DNA from: Rostratula benghalensis
Lineage: Eukaryota; Chordata; Aves; Charadriiformes; Rostratulidae
NCBI GenBank assembly: GCA_013399305.1
Contig: VXAI01000658.1
Span: 1-64,000 of the forward strand
Direction: 5' to 3'
Length of the DNA: 64,000 nt
Shown: in pieces, positions 46,193-58,194 of the stretch
Position numbering within the stretch: the stretch's first letter is position 1
How the letters are laid out: each line of letters begins with the position of its first letter
Notes under the pieces: model-generated
The model's input: only the letters and a program-made list of their open reading frames with translations
The model's database searches: none
What the model was told of the DNA's origin: nothing
Made by a program: the position numbers and the translations under genes

Positions 46193-48107
46193 CCAGTAGG
46201 TCCAAACCTGGTATTTGGACTCCAGTCATCGCCAAATGTGGATAAGTATAAATCTCACATTTCTCATATGAAAAAGTGAAACATTCAGAGACTTTTCTCT
46301 TCAGTCATCTAACATTTAAGCTGTACTTGGATAATCCAAATTCTGAGGGATCCTTATGTCAGAGGTCTTCCTGGGCAAATAGCCCCTATTTGATCAAACT
46401 GGGAGTTGTTAAATTGGTAAAAGACTAAAGGTATGATTCTTTGTTCAAAGCAGAAAACCTGGTTTACTGGCAACTGCTTTTTCTGATTCCAATAACAGAA
46501 TGCTTGCACATCAGTGTTAACATTATAAAACATTATTTTCTGTCAGGATAAGAGGCTGAATTTACAGATGTCATGATCTGAGCATGTGCCTTATTGTGAA
46601 TTTGGGCCGTAGCCTGCTATCCTTGACCTTAGAGATCCCAAATTGTGTAGGTACCATTTGAACTAAGTGGCCTGGCAGGATGGGGCAGCAAACACAGATG
46701 GACACACAGAACCCTCCAAGCCAAGGTATAGCAAGTGCAGACAGACAAATGCACGCAGAACAGGTTTTCAAACCTTCCATGTGGAGGGAAGGAAGGATGG
46801 ATGCACAGATAAATGCACTCACCATGGACTGGCAGCCTGCAACAGGAAAAGTGAGCTCTGTCTAGAGGGATGGGAGGCCCAGGGCTGAAAGCTGCCAGCT
46901 GCAGCTCAAAAGGGTGTTCACAGACGCTGGAGGAGAAGGAGGAAGAAAAGAAAAAGGAAGAGGAGGTGCATGGCCAGATTCCAGGAAAGGGAATGCTGTC
47001 AAATGTGCACTCTAGGATATACAGTTGGGAACAAGGGATGCTGCCAGCCCTGCTTTCTGGAATGAGGCAGGGGCACTGGAGATGCTGCCAGCCCTGCATA
47101 TTGGGGTGGGTGGGAGTCACTGGGTACGTGTAGGGGTGCTTCAGGTCTCAGGACAACTTTGTGAGGTCAGTGGAGCCATGAAGAAAGCAGGAGTAATGGG
47201 GAACCCATTCAGAAGGTGCTTTTTGGGCCCGGATTGTGGAACTAGGCTTGGGGGAAGAGAGACACTAATAGAGACAATGCTGTGGGTTGTTGACTGTCCT
47301 GGGAGCTCCAAGCTGGGGATGCTGCCTGGGAAAGAACTCTTGTGATGCAAGGGCATCATGGGGAATGATCTGCAGCAGTGCCGCACAGGGTGGGCAGGGG
47401 AGGAGGAGCTGTACAGTATCACCCACACCACAAGGGGGTTGAAGGTAGGCAGGGGGAGGTGAGATGTGAGGGAAGGTTCCTATGTGCCCCCGCAGGAAGC
47501 ACTTCCCCACCAGAAGCAAAAGTGGCTGCTGGTCAAGGAGCCATCTTATTTCTGCAGCCAAACTGCACCCACACAATCACTTCAGCCTGCCTTTGTGACA
47601 CCCTCCCCTGACTTCTCCTTTTCCAGCAGGCCTCATTGGGTCCAAGAGGATACAGGTAGGAAGGTTGTTTTGGACCAGTGAGGAAACCTTGGAAGAAGAG
47701 ATAGCCATCATTTCTTTTTAATTTAGGCATTGTTGAGTTTATTTGGAACATGAAGTGAATGCTAAAGCTCTAGACTTGGAAGGGGTGCTGCTATGGATGA
47801 TATCTGGGAGCCCACATCCAAAGACAAGGTCCCATTCTTTGCAAGGGCACCGAGACATCCTTATTGCCCAGAGGACAAGCTATTCAGGTTGAGAACTGGG
47901 GTCACCAAGGTGCACTGGGTAGCTTTGGAACAATCTTTTCAGAGGAGCTGCTACAGGGTAGTTGGATATCCATATGCATGACTGTGGAGTAACAGACTTC
48001 ATCTAAATCAAATGCACTTCTGGAACAGTGAAATTTTCTTTTTCTGGTGGCATTTCAGTAAGCCAGGTTTCATCAATGTTGCTTTTCAGGATTTTTCTTC
48101 TCTCATG
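46193..48107. other. No recognised feature
   Basis: Mostly unique-looking sequence. Several open stretches occur, but none has OR, VWA or transposon motifs. Confidence 0.45.
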
Positions 48108-48360
48108 GAAGGGATAGAGTTAATTTTTCACAGTAGCAGGTATGGGTCTTTGTTTTGGATTTCTGCTGAAAACAGTGTTGATAATCATGGAATCATAGAA
48201 TGGCTGGAGTTGGAAGGGACCTTAAACATAATCAAGTTCCAACCCTGCTGCAATGGGCAGAGACAGCTCCCACTAGACCATAATACTGTTGAACAGTGCT
48301 GACACAGAGTCAAGGCCTTAATCTGCTCCTCACACCATCCTACCAGTGAGAAGTGTAAGA
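48108..48360 (+). mobile_element. LTR family B, U3 start, plus strand (interrupted by a CR1)
   Basis: 'gatagagttaattttt', 'agtagcaggtatggg', 'ctgctgaaaacagtgttgat', then after the CR1 'gctgacacagagtcaaggcc' and 'cctaccagtgag'. These are the reverse complements of words at 25440-25620, so this is the U3 5' part of family B in plus orientation. Confidence 0.75.
48180..48292 (-). mobile_element. CR1 3' fragment inside the LTR
   Basis: Reversed CR1 terminus of ~110 bases ('gaatcatagaatggctgg', 'gttggaagggacc', 'tgcaatgggcag'). Confidence 0.85.
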
Positions 48361-48720
48361 CTACACTAGATGTTGAGAGGGGATAAATGGCTGTTTAATA
48401 AGTAAAGCAAAAGCCATGCATGGAAACAAAGCAAACCAAGGAATAAATTCACTACTTCCCATTGGCAGGCACAGGCTCAGCTGTCCTGAAGAAAGCAGGA
48501 CTTCATTGCATATAACGGTTCCTTGGGAAGAAAACACCATCACCCTAAATGTTCCTGCCTTCTTTCTTCTTCCCCCAGCTTTACAGACTGACCACAATGT
48601 TATATGATACAGAATAGCCCTTTGGTCAGTTGGGGTCAGCTGTCCCAGTTGCATCTCCTCTCAACTTCTTGTGCACCTATGCACTGGCTGGTTAACAAAA
48701 GGCCTCAGGTTGGCTGCCAG
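48361..48720 (-). mobile_element. LTR family B, R and U3 3' part, minus strand
   Basis: 'gtttaataagtaaagcaaaagcc', 'cttcttcttcccccagctttac', 'ttggtcagttggggtcagctg' and 'cttgtgcacc' correspond to 24305-24475 and 25365-25460. It sits head-on to the plus-strand U3 piece at 48108-48360, so the two together look like one LTR with part inverted, or two broken LTRs. Confidence 0.75.
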
Positions 48721-48739
48721 GTGCACACCAAGCTGCCCT

Positions 48740-49774
48740 ATCCCTCCTCTTCCTCAGCAGGATGGGGGTTAGAAATAAGGACAGGGAGATCACTCATCAG
48801 ATACCATCATGGGCAAAACAGACTCACCTTGGGAAAATTAATTTATTATCAGTTAATTACAGAGTAATGTACTGAGACATACAAATGAAACTAAAGCCAC
48901 CTTTCACAGAATCACAGACTATCAGGGATTGGAAGGGACCTTGAAAGATCATCTAGTCCAATCCCCCTGCCAGAGCAGGAACACCTAGTGCAGGCCACAC
49001 AGGAATGCGTTCAGAGTTGAATGTCTCCAGAGAAGGAGACTCCACAACCTCTCTGGGCAGCCCGTTCCAGTGCTCCGTCACCCTCACCATGAAGAAGTTT
49101 TTCCTCATATTTAATTGGAACCTCCTGTGTTCCAGCTTGCACCCATTGCCCCTTGTCCTATCATAGGCCGTCACTGAGAAGAGCCTGGCTCCATCTCTTT
49201 CCACCACCTCTCTTCTTCCTAGGCTTGACTTTACCCCTGAGTCTTCTACCTAACCCTGCCCTGTGTCCTCTCTATGGGACACAGTCCATCAAGAACAGAC
49301 TGCCCCAGTATTGGTCCCCCATAGGTCACAGCTTCCTTCAGGGCATCTCCACCTGCTCCAGTATGGGGTCTTTAATGGGCTGTGGTATGGATAGCTGCTC
49401 TGACATGGCCATCCATGCACTGCAGAGGTAGGATCTGCTCCACCATGGTCTTCTGCCTGGGCTGCAGGGGATGCTCTGCATGATCACCTTGAGCATCTCC
49501 TCCTCCTTCCTTTATTCACTGACCTTGGTGTCTACATGGCTGTTTCTCTCGCATTTTCTCATTCCTGTCTCACAGCTGCTGTGTGGTTTAAATATGTTAT
49601 CGCAGAGGTGCCACCAGCACTGCTCATTTACTCTGTTTTGTGCAGCGGTGGGCCTGTCTTGGAGCCTTGGCTCTGTCTGACATGGGAGCAGTTCCTGATC
49701 TCTTCCCACTGAGGACATCTCTGCAGCTCCCCTCCCACTCCCATCCTCCACCCTTGCCATGTAAACTCAATACA
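48740..49774 (-). mobile_element. LTR, avian family A, minus strand, interrupted by a CR1
   Basis: The left piece (48740-48902: 'gggagatcactcatcag', 'gacaaaacagactcaccttggg' type words) and the right piece (49197-49774) flank a CR1. The right piece contains the reversed short repeats of the family ('cagtccatcaagaacagactg', 'ctgctccagtatggg') and ends '...actcaataca', the mirror of the TGTACTGGG-type start at 4869 and 15185. Confidence 0.8.
48903..49196 (-). mobile_element. CR1 3' portion inserted in the family A LTR
   Basis: Same young subfamily as 31800-32466: 'cacagaatcacagactatcagg' at the start, 'cctgccagagcagg' and 'gaagaagtttttcctcata'. About 290 bases, clean edges. Confidence 0.88.
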
Positions 49775-51083
49775 AATATCCAAAATAACAGGCTACTACA
49801 AACTACAGGCAACTACAGAGAAGGCTGAAATTTAGCTCTAGTGGGTAAAGCTGCCTTAAACCAATGTTTAGGTTTTGTAAGGTGTATGTTGGTTTCTGAC
49901 AGCAGAAAGCTTACCCTAGTGGAGATGAATCCCAAGAGAGGGTGTTTCTTGTTCTTGTGGTCTTTTGTGTGCGTGTGTGTATAAACAGGTCATTAAACTA
50001 CATCTGTAGATGTACGGGCCTTTTAGGGGTTTTTTGTTGTGTTGTTTGGTTTAGGTTTGGGTTTTTTCCTCTTGGTGACTGAAATGACAAATCTGGAGCC
50101 TGGTCATAAGGGTGGAAGCTGAACTGGAGAAGAAACAGAACGTAGGAGCTACTTTGCAAATCTGGCCAGGTGCTGGGATGACCCAGGGAAATGGCACATA
50201 CAGAGTGATGCCACACTTTCCCAGGGTCAGTTATAGACACACTTTCCTTGGCCATACAGGACAATAGTTCCAGTTCCAGTTTCCATAACACTCTTTCCCC
50301 ATAACCCTCCCCTCTCCTCCCCCCGATGAATACTCCAGTGTTGTAGCATTCCTTCATCTCTGTGTGCTTGTGGAGATCTCAGGTACTCCTCTTGCAACTG
50401 TCTTGTTATCTGTCATGCCTGGACGAATTTTTCCAGCTGGGAGACATAGAATGCCAATTATCCCATGACTCAGATTCCATGAGGCTTGTGGGTACTGTTC
50501 TATAGGAAATACTTAGTTCCTGCTGGAAATAATGAATGGGCATTAGTTTCTCTTCCTTTCCTTTGTCTTTCCCATACCTTTAATAAAAACCAAGAGTCTC
50601 TTAAAGAACTTGAGCAATTTCTTTATCACTTTCATTCAGTAAACTCCTTTTCTGTTGGAAGGAATGGAAATCATTTTACAAGGGAAAAAAAGGTCAAAGC
50701 AACCCACCCAACCTACTCACTGTCAATTTGTGCATGCTTACACTGAAAAGTTCACTGTAAAAGAATATATCTCAAGTGAGAGCGGTAGCTGAGCTTCTGC
50801 AATGAAAGTGAGAACTTAAAGCCTCAATACCTGAAAAAGATGCGGGAAGTAGGGTGATTTTTGGCTGATCTATTTTAGAACAAATGTCTACTATACAGAC
50901 ATGGAAATGTCTGGTATACAAACATAGGAATTCTAAATAATTTGCTTCTGAAGCCAATAATAAGGACTAAAATTCTCAAGTATGAAACACCTCTTTGTTT
51001 AGGGTATTTCCAGTGAGATAATAAACCTTACACACCCACCAAAAATGGACAAGAGAAAGATCTATTCTCAGACAAGATATGAT
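49775..51083. other. No recognised feature (3' flank of the OR10-like gene)
   Basis: No coding or repeat words identified. Confidence 0.5.
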
Positions 51084-52031
51084 TTATTTCTTCATCAGCC
51101 CAGCCATCATTCTGATTAGTACTTCTTTCACTTCCTTATTTCTCAAGCTGTAAATCAGGTGTTTTAACAGAAGAGTTATGGCTGTGTATGTGAGAGGCAT
51201 AAATTTCTTTGTGTCTTGAGAGTAACCGGCTGTGGGCTGTAAGTAAATCAAAGTCACACTTGCACAGTACAATGTTACAACAATTAGGTGTGAGGAACAG
51301 GTGGAGAAGGTCTTGTGCCTGCCCTCTGCAGAGGAAATCTTCAGGATGCTGGAGATGACGCAGGCATAGGATACCAAAATGAGACAAAATGGTGTAAAGA
51401 TGACCAGTGCTGTGGCTATAATGATCTGCTTTTCATACAAAGATGTCTCAGTGCAGGAGAGCATAATGAGAGGGGGAATATCACAGAAGTAGTTAATCTT
51501 CCTAGGCCCACAAAAGGGCAATGCAAACACCCAAGCTGTCTGCACCACGAACACAACATTACCACTGCAGCATGACAATAGAACCAAGGAAAGACAAACT
51601 CTGCTGTTCATGATGACTGCATATCTAAGGGGGTTACATATGGCCACGCAGCGGTTGTAGGCCATGGCTGCCAAAATGTAACATTCCGTGGCTCCTAAAA
51701 AAATCACACAGTAGAGCTGCATGGCACAGCCCATGTAGGAAATGCTCCTGTCCTCTGACAACAAGTTTACCAGCATTTTGAGAACAAACATCGATGCTGT
51801 CAAAATATCCAGGAAGGAGAGGACCTGGAGGAAGAAGTACCTAGGCATGCGGAGGGAGGGGTGCACTGTGACCATGAAGATGAGAAGGTTCCCAATGATG
51901 GTGGTGATGTAAATGAAGCAGAATGTGAAGAACAGCAAGTGCTGCAGTTCTGAGTGTTTGGACAAACCAGAGAGGACAAATCCTGACAGCAGAGTGTGGT
52001 TTCCTGGTTCTGTTCTGCCTCTTGGCTTCAT
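51084..52031 (-). CDS. Olfactory receptor, OR10-like, open frame with degraded motifs
   Basis: An open single-exon OR of 315 residues, normal in length, starting at the methionine at 52029-52031. It has an N-glycosylation site (NHT), GNLLIF in TM1, SYMGCAMQLY before TM3, GATECYILAAMAY, HKTFSTCSSHL at TM6 and LIYSLRNKEV at TM7. Several near-invariant positions are changed. DRY reads NRC (MAYNRCVAIC). The TM7 NP of NPLIY reads KH (LLLKHLIYSL). PMYFF reads PRYFF. The second loop reads INYFCD, one residue short of the usual INxFFCD. These would impair G-protein coupling, so it may be an early pseudogene that has not yet gained stops. The MGCAMQLY and CNPLRY wording suggests family 10. Its 5' 320 bases and upstream DNA are duplicated at the window start. 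Confidence 0.88.
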   Translation of the reverse strand: MKPRGRTEPGNHTLLSGFVLSGLSKHSELQHLLFFTFCFIYITTIIGNLLIFMVTVHPSLRMPRYFFLQVLSFLDILTASMFVLKMLVNLLSEDRSISYMGCAMQLYCVIFLGATECYILAAMAYNRCVAICNPLRYAVIMNSRVCLSLVLLSCCSGNVVFVVQTAWVFALPFCGPRKINYFCDIPPLIMLSCTETSLYEKQIIIATALVIFTPFCLILVSYACVISSILKISSAEGRHKTFSTCSSHLIVVTLYCASVTLIYLQPTAGYSQDTKKFMPLTYTAITLLLKHLIYSLRNKEVKEVLIRMMAGLMKK

Positions 52032-53580
52032 CTGGGAGGAATGAAAGTGGACAGACTGTCAGAGGGGTAGTCATGGCACAAAGATGTTGGTGCTTCAGCC
52101 AGTTGCCGAAGGGAGGAGTCTCTTGGGAATCCTTGGAGAGCCACTGGATCAAAGGGTGCAACTCTATAGCGGGTCTGGCTGAACAAAGGAAGAAGGCAAT
52201 GGCTGTGTGTGCTGAAAGTGTCTTATGTTAGGGCGCTCTGCGTTTCATAGTTTGGGAGAGTGACCAAACATACACCTATGAGGAGTTTAGTATTTAGGTG
52301 TTGGCTCCGCTGTGGGTATATGGTTAATGGCTGAGAGCATGGGCTCCCCTCACATGTCAGATTTGTGGTCCCAAGTGGTTCCATAGGTGCTTTCTGCACT
52401 GAAGAGAAAGCCTGGAATGCCACTGAAACATCTACAATCCAAAGAAAGCACAACCAAAAGAAAGCAACCCCAAATGCCCATTGTCTGTACCTTTTACAGG
52501 CAAAGGAAGAAAGAATAATCAGAAGGAAAGATACTCAGAGAGAACACTAATAACGTCAAAAGGTGGAGCCCAGTACCATCTGCTTCATTAGTCACCTTGC
52601 CTCATTACCCTGATGAGTGTTGCTCTGTGTGTGATGCTGATGGGGTAGTCATGCAGCGCTGTGCCAGCTCTGGTAGCTCTGTGGGGTTTTTTTCTGCCCA
52701 GAATGGGAAACTGATGCACAGAAAGAGAGATTAAATTAGTCTGCTACGCAGGAGAAAGTGTTGGTTAATTCTATATTCTTCAGACTTCTCATCTCTTCCC
52801 AAAGGGGCAATCAGCCACTAATTGGTGCCTCCTCTTTCTGCCAAAACTTCACTCACACAAGATGCCTCTTCTCAGTGGGTTTTTGTAACATGAAGATGAA
52901 AGTGAAAGCCATGGAACTGGGAGCTGCAGATGGTTTGAACTTACAAGCACAATAAAGAGACTCCTTAATATGCTCAGGCATCGAAAGGTCTGATGTTTTT
53001 GAAAAGAATCTTTCTGGCTTTGATGGCTTCCATTAACACTGTGGTATTTGAAGCTCCAGATTTTGACAGACACCTCAATATAACCTGTGCATAACAGAAA
53101 AGAGAATGACATTTAAAAGTCCCTGTAGTTTGTAATGGGACACATTCACAATAGTCTTACCTTGTTAGATCCATGCAGCTGAAGTAGAATCTACCTAATT
53201 CTGGTCTTTGATCCCTTATGAAAGTTTTAGACTGTTGCTTTGGCTGTTAATTGAAGCCAATAAATTGGTTTACTGATAGGTTAGTATTTTAATGCCTGAT
53301 GCAGAACACCCCTCAGAAACAACTCTCACCTTGCGTAATTGGTGTTCAGTGGCTATGAGGACCTTCAAGTTTTTGTCTTCATTCTTCCTTGGATTTGCTT
53401 TATGTGTTCATAATAGGTATTTTGAAATAAGTATCCTACCTTCATCAGTTTTGCCTCCAAAATGGATCATTCCAATTTCACTAGAAGAATTTCCCCTGTT
53501 TGCTTACATCAGGCACAGGGTTGGGCTGACAACTCCTGCTGTCAGCTTATATTGTAAATTTTAAATCTTATCTTAAATGC
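51712..53580. repeat. Duplicated block, copy 2 (identical to 1-1869)
   Basis: Same sequence as 1-1869 throughout. It includes codons 1-106 of the OR10-like gene and ~1.55 kb of its upstream region. The right boundary at 53580 is marked by ~20 bases absent from copy 1. Confidence 0.95.
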
Positions 53581-53600
53581 AGATGCTCTCCAGCCACAGC

Positions 53601-53785
53601 TTAAATAAGCTGTGACATTAGCACATGGTATACTCCATGGCACATCAGGCAAATTTTCTCTTAAGCACCATAAGTGGAAGTGACCTGTCCTTCACACAGA
53701 TTTCATGCCAGTTGCCAAAGACTAACCTCACAGAGAAGCAGAAAAAGAATTTCTTAAAGTTGTTTCCATTTAGCTGAATAGGGAT
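53601..53785. repeat. Diverged continuation of the duplication
   Basis: Pairs with 1870-2055 with scattered substitutions and indels. It shows that the two OR10-like loci come from a duplication older than the identical block suggests. Confidence 0.8.
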
Positions 53786-54296
53786 CAACTGAAAAGGTAG
53801 AGACCTCAAAGTATCTTTAATTTTTGTAGCCAAAAAGAATCAGCTGAGCTACTTCTGACACATGACTAACTCCAGGATTAAATAGTCTCATTAAATCCCC
53901 ATTTCCCTTATGGGTGGAATTGATTTCAGCTGATTTTAAAAATGTCATAGTTGGCTAACTTTAATACTCTCTCTGAGGGGAATGGAAGGCAACAAGCCAG
54001 TGATATATTTACAATAATAGATGGAAAGCGATTTTGAATGGAAACTTTTCCAAGTGGGACCAGAGTGACTCCCTGAGACTTAAGCATATCATATCTCACA
54101 TGTCTAATGTGATGAACTGTGCATCCTGAAACAGCAGATGATCAATTGTGAACAAAAAAGGTCTGAAAACTAGCTGAAAACATCAAGGGATGTGTGGTTC
54201 ACAAGACAGAATTAGCTTGATCTAGCTTACTGCTTTTGCTGACTGGGAGTGGATGCCGTTAGGGGAAGCGCTATCTCGTGCAGCAGAGGTTTTGCA
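53786..54296. other. No recognised feature
   Basis: I looked here for the missing C-terminal half of the OR relic at 56193-56702 (minus strand) and saw no OR motif. Confidence 0.5.
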
Positions 54297-56192
54297 GAGT
54301 CACAGAATCTTCATGGTTGGAAGGGACCTTTGAGATCACTGAGTCCAACCATAACAAAAAAACCCCCAACCAAACAACCAAACAACCAAAAAGCACCCAC
54401 ACCCAAACAAAAAACTCCTCCACCACACACTGATAACACCACACCCCAAAAAAAAACCCCTATAACAACTACCACGCCCTACAATTTCAGACACAAGAGC
54501 ACACCCTGACGTGCAACAGTTACACATCTTAAATAGGTCCAGGGATGGTGACTCCACAACTTCCCTGGGCAGGCTGTTCCAGTGCCCGACTGCTCTTTCA
54601 GTAAAGTAATTCTTCCTTATATCTAATCTAATCTAAACCTCCCCTGCAGCAACTTCAGACCATTTCCTCTGGTCCTGTCATTATTCACTTGGGAGAAGAG
54701 GGCAACACCCACCTCTCTGCAACCTCCTTTCAGGGAGTTGTAGATGACAATGAGGTCTCCCCTCAGCCATCTCCAGACTAAACATGCCCAGTTCCCTCAG
54801 CCTCGCCTCACAGGACTTGTTCTCTCACCAGCTTGGGGGCTCTTCTCTGGACACACTCCAGCACTTCAATGTCCTTCTTTAGTGTGGGGACCAGAACTGA
54901 ACACAGTACTCAAGGTGAGACCTCACCAGTGCCAAGTACAGGGCCACAATCATTTCCTTACTCCTGCTGGCCACACTATTCCTGATACAAGCCAGGATGC
55001 TGTTGGTCTTCTTGGCTACCTGGGAACACTGCTGGCTCATGTTAAGCCAGCTGTCCACCAACACCTCCAGGTTCTCTTCTGCTGGGCAGCTTTCCAGCCA
55101 CTCTTCCCCAAGCTTGTTGCGTTGACTTGGGTTGTTGTAACCAAAATGCACGACTTGGCACTAGGCCCTATTGAACCTCATCCCATTGTCCTTGGCCCAT
55201 TGATCCAACCTGTCCAGATCCCTCTGTAGAGCCTTCCTACTCTCAAGCAGATCAACACTCCCATCTAGTTTGGTGTCATCTGCAAACTTACTGAGGGTCC
55301 ACTCAACCCCCTCATCCATATCATCAATAAAGATATTCAACAAGACTGAGACCACAACTGAGCCCTGAAAGACACCACTGGTGATCGACTTCCATCAAGA
55401 TTTTATCCCATTAATCACAACTCTCTGGGCACAGCCATCCAGCCAGTTTTTTACCTCGAGAATACATTTGTCTATGCTATGATTTGCCAGCTTCCCCAGG
55501 AGAACACTGTGGGGATGGTGTCAAAGGCCTTACCAAAGTCCAGGTAGACAATATCCACAGCCTGGTCCCAATCCAGAAGGCGGGTCATATGGTCATAGAA
55601 AGAGATCAAGTTGGTCAAGCAGGACCTCCCTTTCATGAACCCATGCTGGCTGGCTCTGATCCCTTGGCTGCTCTGCGCTTGGCATGAGATCTCACTCAAG
55701 ATGATCCTCTCCATGATCTTTCCTGGTACTGAGGCGAGGCTGACAGGCCTGTAGTTGCCCAAATCCTCTTTCCAGCCTTTCTTGTAGATGAGTGTCATAT
55801 TGGCCACCCTCCAGTCACCTGGTATCTCCCCTGTTGACCAGGATTGTTGATAGATGATGGAGGGAGGTTTGGTGAGCTCTCTCACCAGTTCCCTGAGTAC
55901 TCTTGGGTGAATCCCAATCAGCCCCATAGACTTATGGGTGTCTAGATGCATAAGCAGATCATTAACTACTTCCTCCTGGGTTACGGGGGGATTGTTCTGC
56001 TCTCCATCCTGATCTTCCAGCTCAGGAGGCTGAAGACTATGGGGGTATTTGGTCTGAGTACTGAAGATGGAGGCAAAGAAGGCATTAGGTATCTCAACCT
56101 TCTCCTAATTCATAGTTGCAGTGTTCCCCGCTGCATTCAGTAAGGGATGGAGATTCTCCTTGACTCTCTTTTTGTTGATGTATTTATAAAAA
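54297..56192 (-). mobile_element. CR1 LINE, long copy with reverse transcriptase remnants
   Basis: It starts at the left with a reversed CR1 terminus ('cttcatggttggaagggacc') and reaches the linker before the RT at the right ('tttttgttgatgtatttataaaa'). On the minus strand it encodes [28 protein letters not shown] and YLDFGKAFDTI (55472-55951), then FADDTKL and [10 protein letters not shown] (55161-55355), then [16 protein letters not shown] (54879-55151). Stops and frameshifts separate them. An unusual A/C-only stretch lies at about 54353-54500 in the 3' UTR. The right edge is fused to an OR half-gene. Confidence 0.9.
54353..54500 (-). repeat. A/C-rich low-complexity stretch in the CR1 3' UTR
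   Basis: Long runs of A and C in units like AACC, CAAA and CACC, expanded relative to the same CR1 position in other copies. Confidence 0.75.
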
Positions 56193-56702
56193 CTTGACAT
56201 TGGGACCAAAGAACGGCAACTGGACATTCATAATGGTGGGAGGAAACATCAAGAGAAAACTCACTGCCCAGCAAGCCAGGACCAGCTGGAGGCAAAATCT
56301 GGTGTTCATGATTGTTGTGTAATGCAAAGGGTGGCAAATAGCAACATATCGATCGAAGGACATCATTGTCACATGGAAAAATGTGCAGGTACCCAAGTAG
56401 AAGAAAAGCAGCACCTGAAGGAAACAACCAGGCAGGGAAATCATCTTCCTATCTGTCACAAGGCTGCAGAGGGTGCTGGGAATGAATGTGGAGGTGAAAG
56501 TGATTTCCAAAAGGGCAAAATTACTGAGGAAGAAGTACATTGGGGTCTGAAGGAAATTATTCAGAAAAGTGATGCTGATGACAGTACCATTTGCAAGCAG
56601 GATGAAGTAGGCAATCACAAGAAACAGAATGAGGATGATCTCCAAATGGTGACTGTTGGTCAGCCCCAAGAGGACAAATTCCACTACTCTTGTGTGGTTC
56701 AT
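56193..56702 (-). pseudogene. Olfactory receptor, OR6-like, truncated half-gene
   Basis: The first ~168 codons of an OR, starting at the methionine at 56700-56702 (MNHTRVVEFVLLGL, with a glycosylation site). TM1 to TM4 are intact: TPMYFFLSNFALLE in TM2, LPGC at the loop cysteine, MSFDRYVAICHPLHYTTIMN after TM3, and LVLACW in TM4. The frame runs to FFGPN in the second extracellular loop, then enters CR1 sequence and stops. No HFFCD, TM5, TM6 or TM7 is found on the other side of the CR1. The SFDRY and HYTTIMN wording suggests family 6 (6M/6X-like). The DRY motif is intact and no stop lies in the retained half, so the truncation looks recent relative to sequence decay. Confidence 0.88.
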
Positions 56703-58194
56703 TGAGGCTTCCTTGCTAGCAGAAAAAGAAAAAGAGGCCCATTTTGAGACAGAGCACAGGTCAGTTTGTCTTTGCTAGCGTTATAGGGCAATGACTAACT
56801 GCGCACTCTAGTCTAAAAGAATTCAAAAGCACTACTGCAGAGGAATGAAATGACGCTGAAGCAGATTAAACTAGTTGATGGACACATTAGTATTGCAAAA
56901 GAGAAACTTACTGCAGTTAAAATGAGATACGAAAAAGACAGAGAGGGAGGGACTTCACACAGAAAAGGCCAAACAGAAGGGCAGTAATGCCATAAAGACA
57001 AGAATGGCTGGTTACCCTTAAGAGAAGGCAAAATGCACAAAGAAATGGACGGAAGCTACACTAAGAAAGAGTATAAGATGGGGAAAGGAGAGAAGTATTG
57101 AGACATTTTCTGTTTAGTTTTCATTTACCATCAACTTTACAACTCCAGTGGATCAACTCTGATGCTGACGGTCATTCATTCTTCTTCAGAGAACCTGTCT
57201 CCAGTAACACTTCACCTTACAACATCCCCCCAAACCTCAGACACGTACATTATCCTCTGAGTTGTCTACTGCACTACTGTCCTATACCACTTCGATAGTC
57301 ACTGCTGTGGTAACCATGGCTGATGCCAATCACATTCTCTCCTTGCAGGCTTGCAATGGAGACCTTCGTTCCCCCTCCTTTTTCTCCCAGACACCAGACC
57401 TCCTTGCCCTAGAAAGAGACAAACATCTCATACTCAGATCTCCCAGGTTCTATCTATTGTGTCTGGATCTTTGGATCTGGTTTTAGGCTGATTTCAGATA
57501 TTTCTGAATGATTGAAATAAACAACAAGGAAATTAGTTTCCAGGGAAAGCAAGCACATATTAGCCTATAGGCTATACCAATCATGCCACTCAATTTTCCT
57601 TCTTCAAATGCTCCGTACAAATGCTCAATATAAGGATAGATATGAGCTAGGATGCTACAACTCTTATCATACTGTTCACATCAAATTTTTCCCCTTTAGT
57701 GCCTTTTTTCTGGCAAAACATGGAATTTTATCAGCCTCATCTCATGGCATAAAACATAACACATTATCTGGAAGCTGAGAGTGGTCCCTTAAAACAGGAA
57801 ACTCCCTCAGTAGCAACTAAATGCTTTTACTTTGAAAGGTTTGAAGGCTGAAAGTTCAGTTTTCCAAGCCATTGTCCCTTTAATCTTCTATTGTGTCAAA
57901 AAAATCACAGCCAGACTCTTAAGAAATAGTCCAAATAGCTACCAGCTTATCCACAACAATCTAGGATGCTTCAAAAAGGATTCTGAGTGTGATGCTTCTC
58001 CTTCATTTAGTTTCACATTTGATTTTTGGCAAATATATTTCCTCTCTTTTCAGGTCCTTTTTATAACTGGTCGCATTTGCATTCTTGCATTTCCTTACTG
58101 AGTAAACCACTGGGACCAACTAGGCATTGAAATCTGCCAAACACCTTCTGGGAAAACATTTGTGAAAATTTCACAAACAGCAAGAATATAATCA
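56703..58194. other. No recognised feature (5' flank of the truncated OR)
   Basis: AT-rich, no coding or repeat words recognised. Confidence 0.5.

Noticed and set aside
46629..47120. 163-codon minus-strand stretch
   Set aside because: Serine/phenylalanine/cysteine-rich, includes a translated purine run, no recognisable domain and no splice or promoter context.
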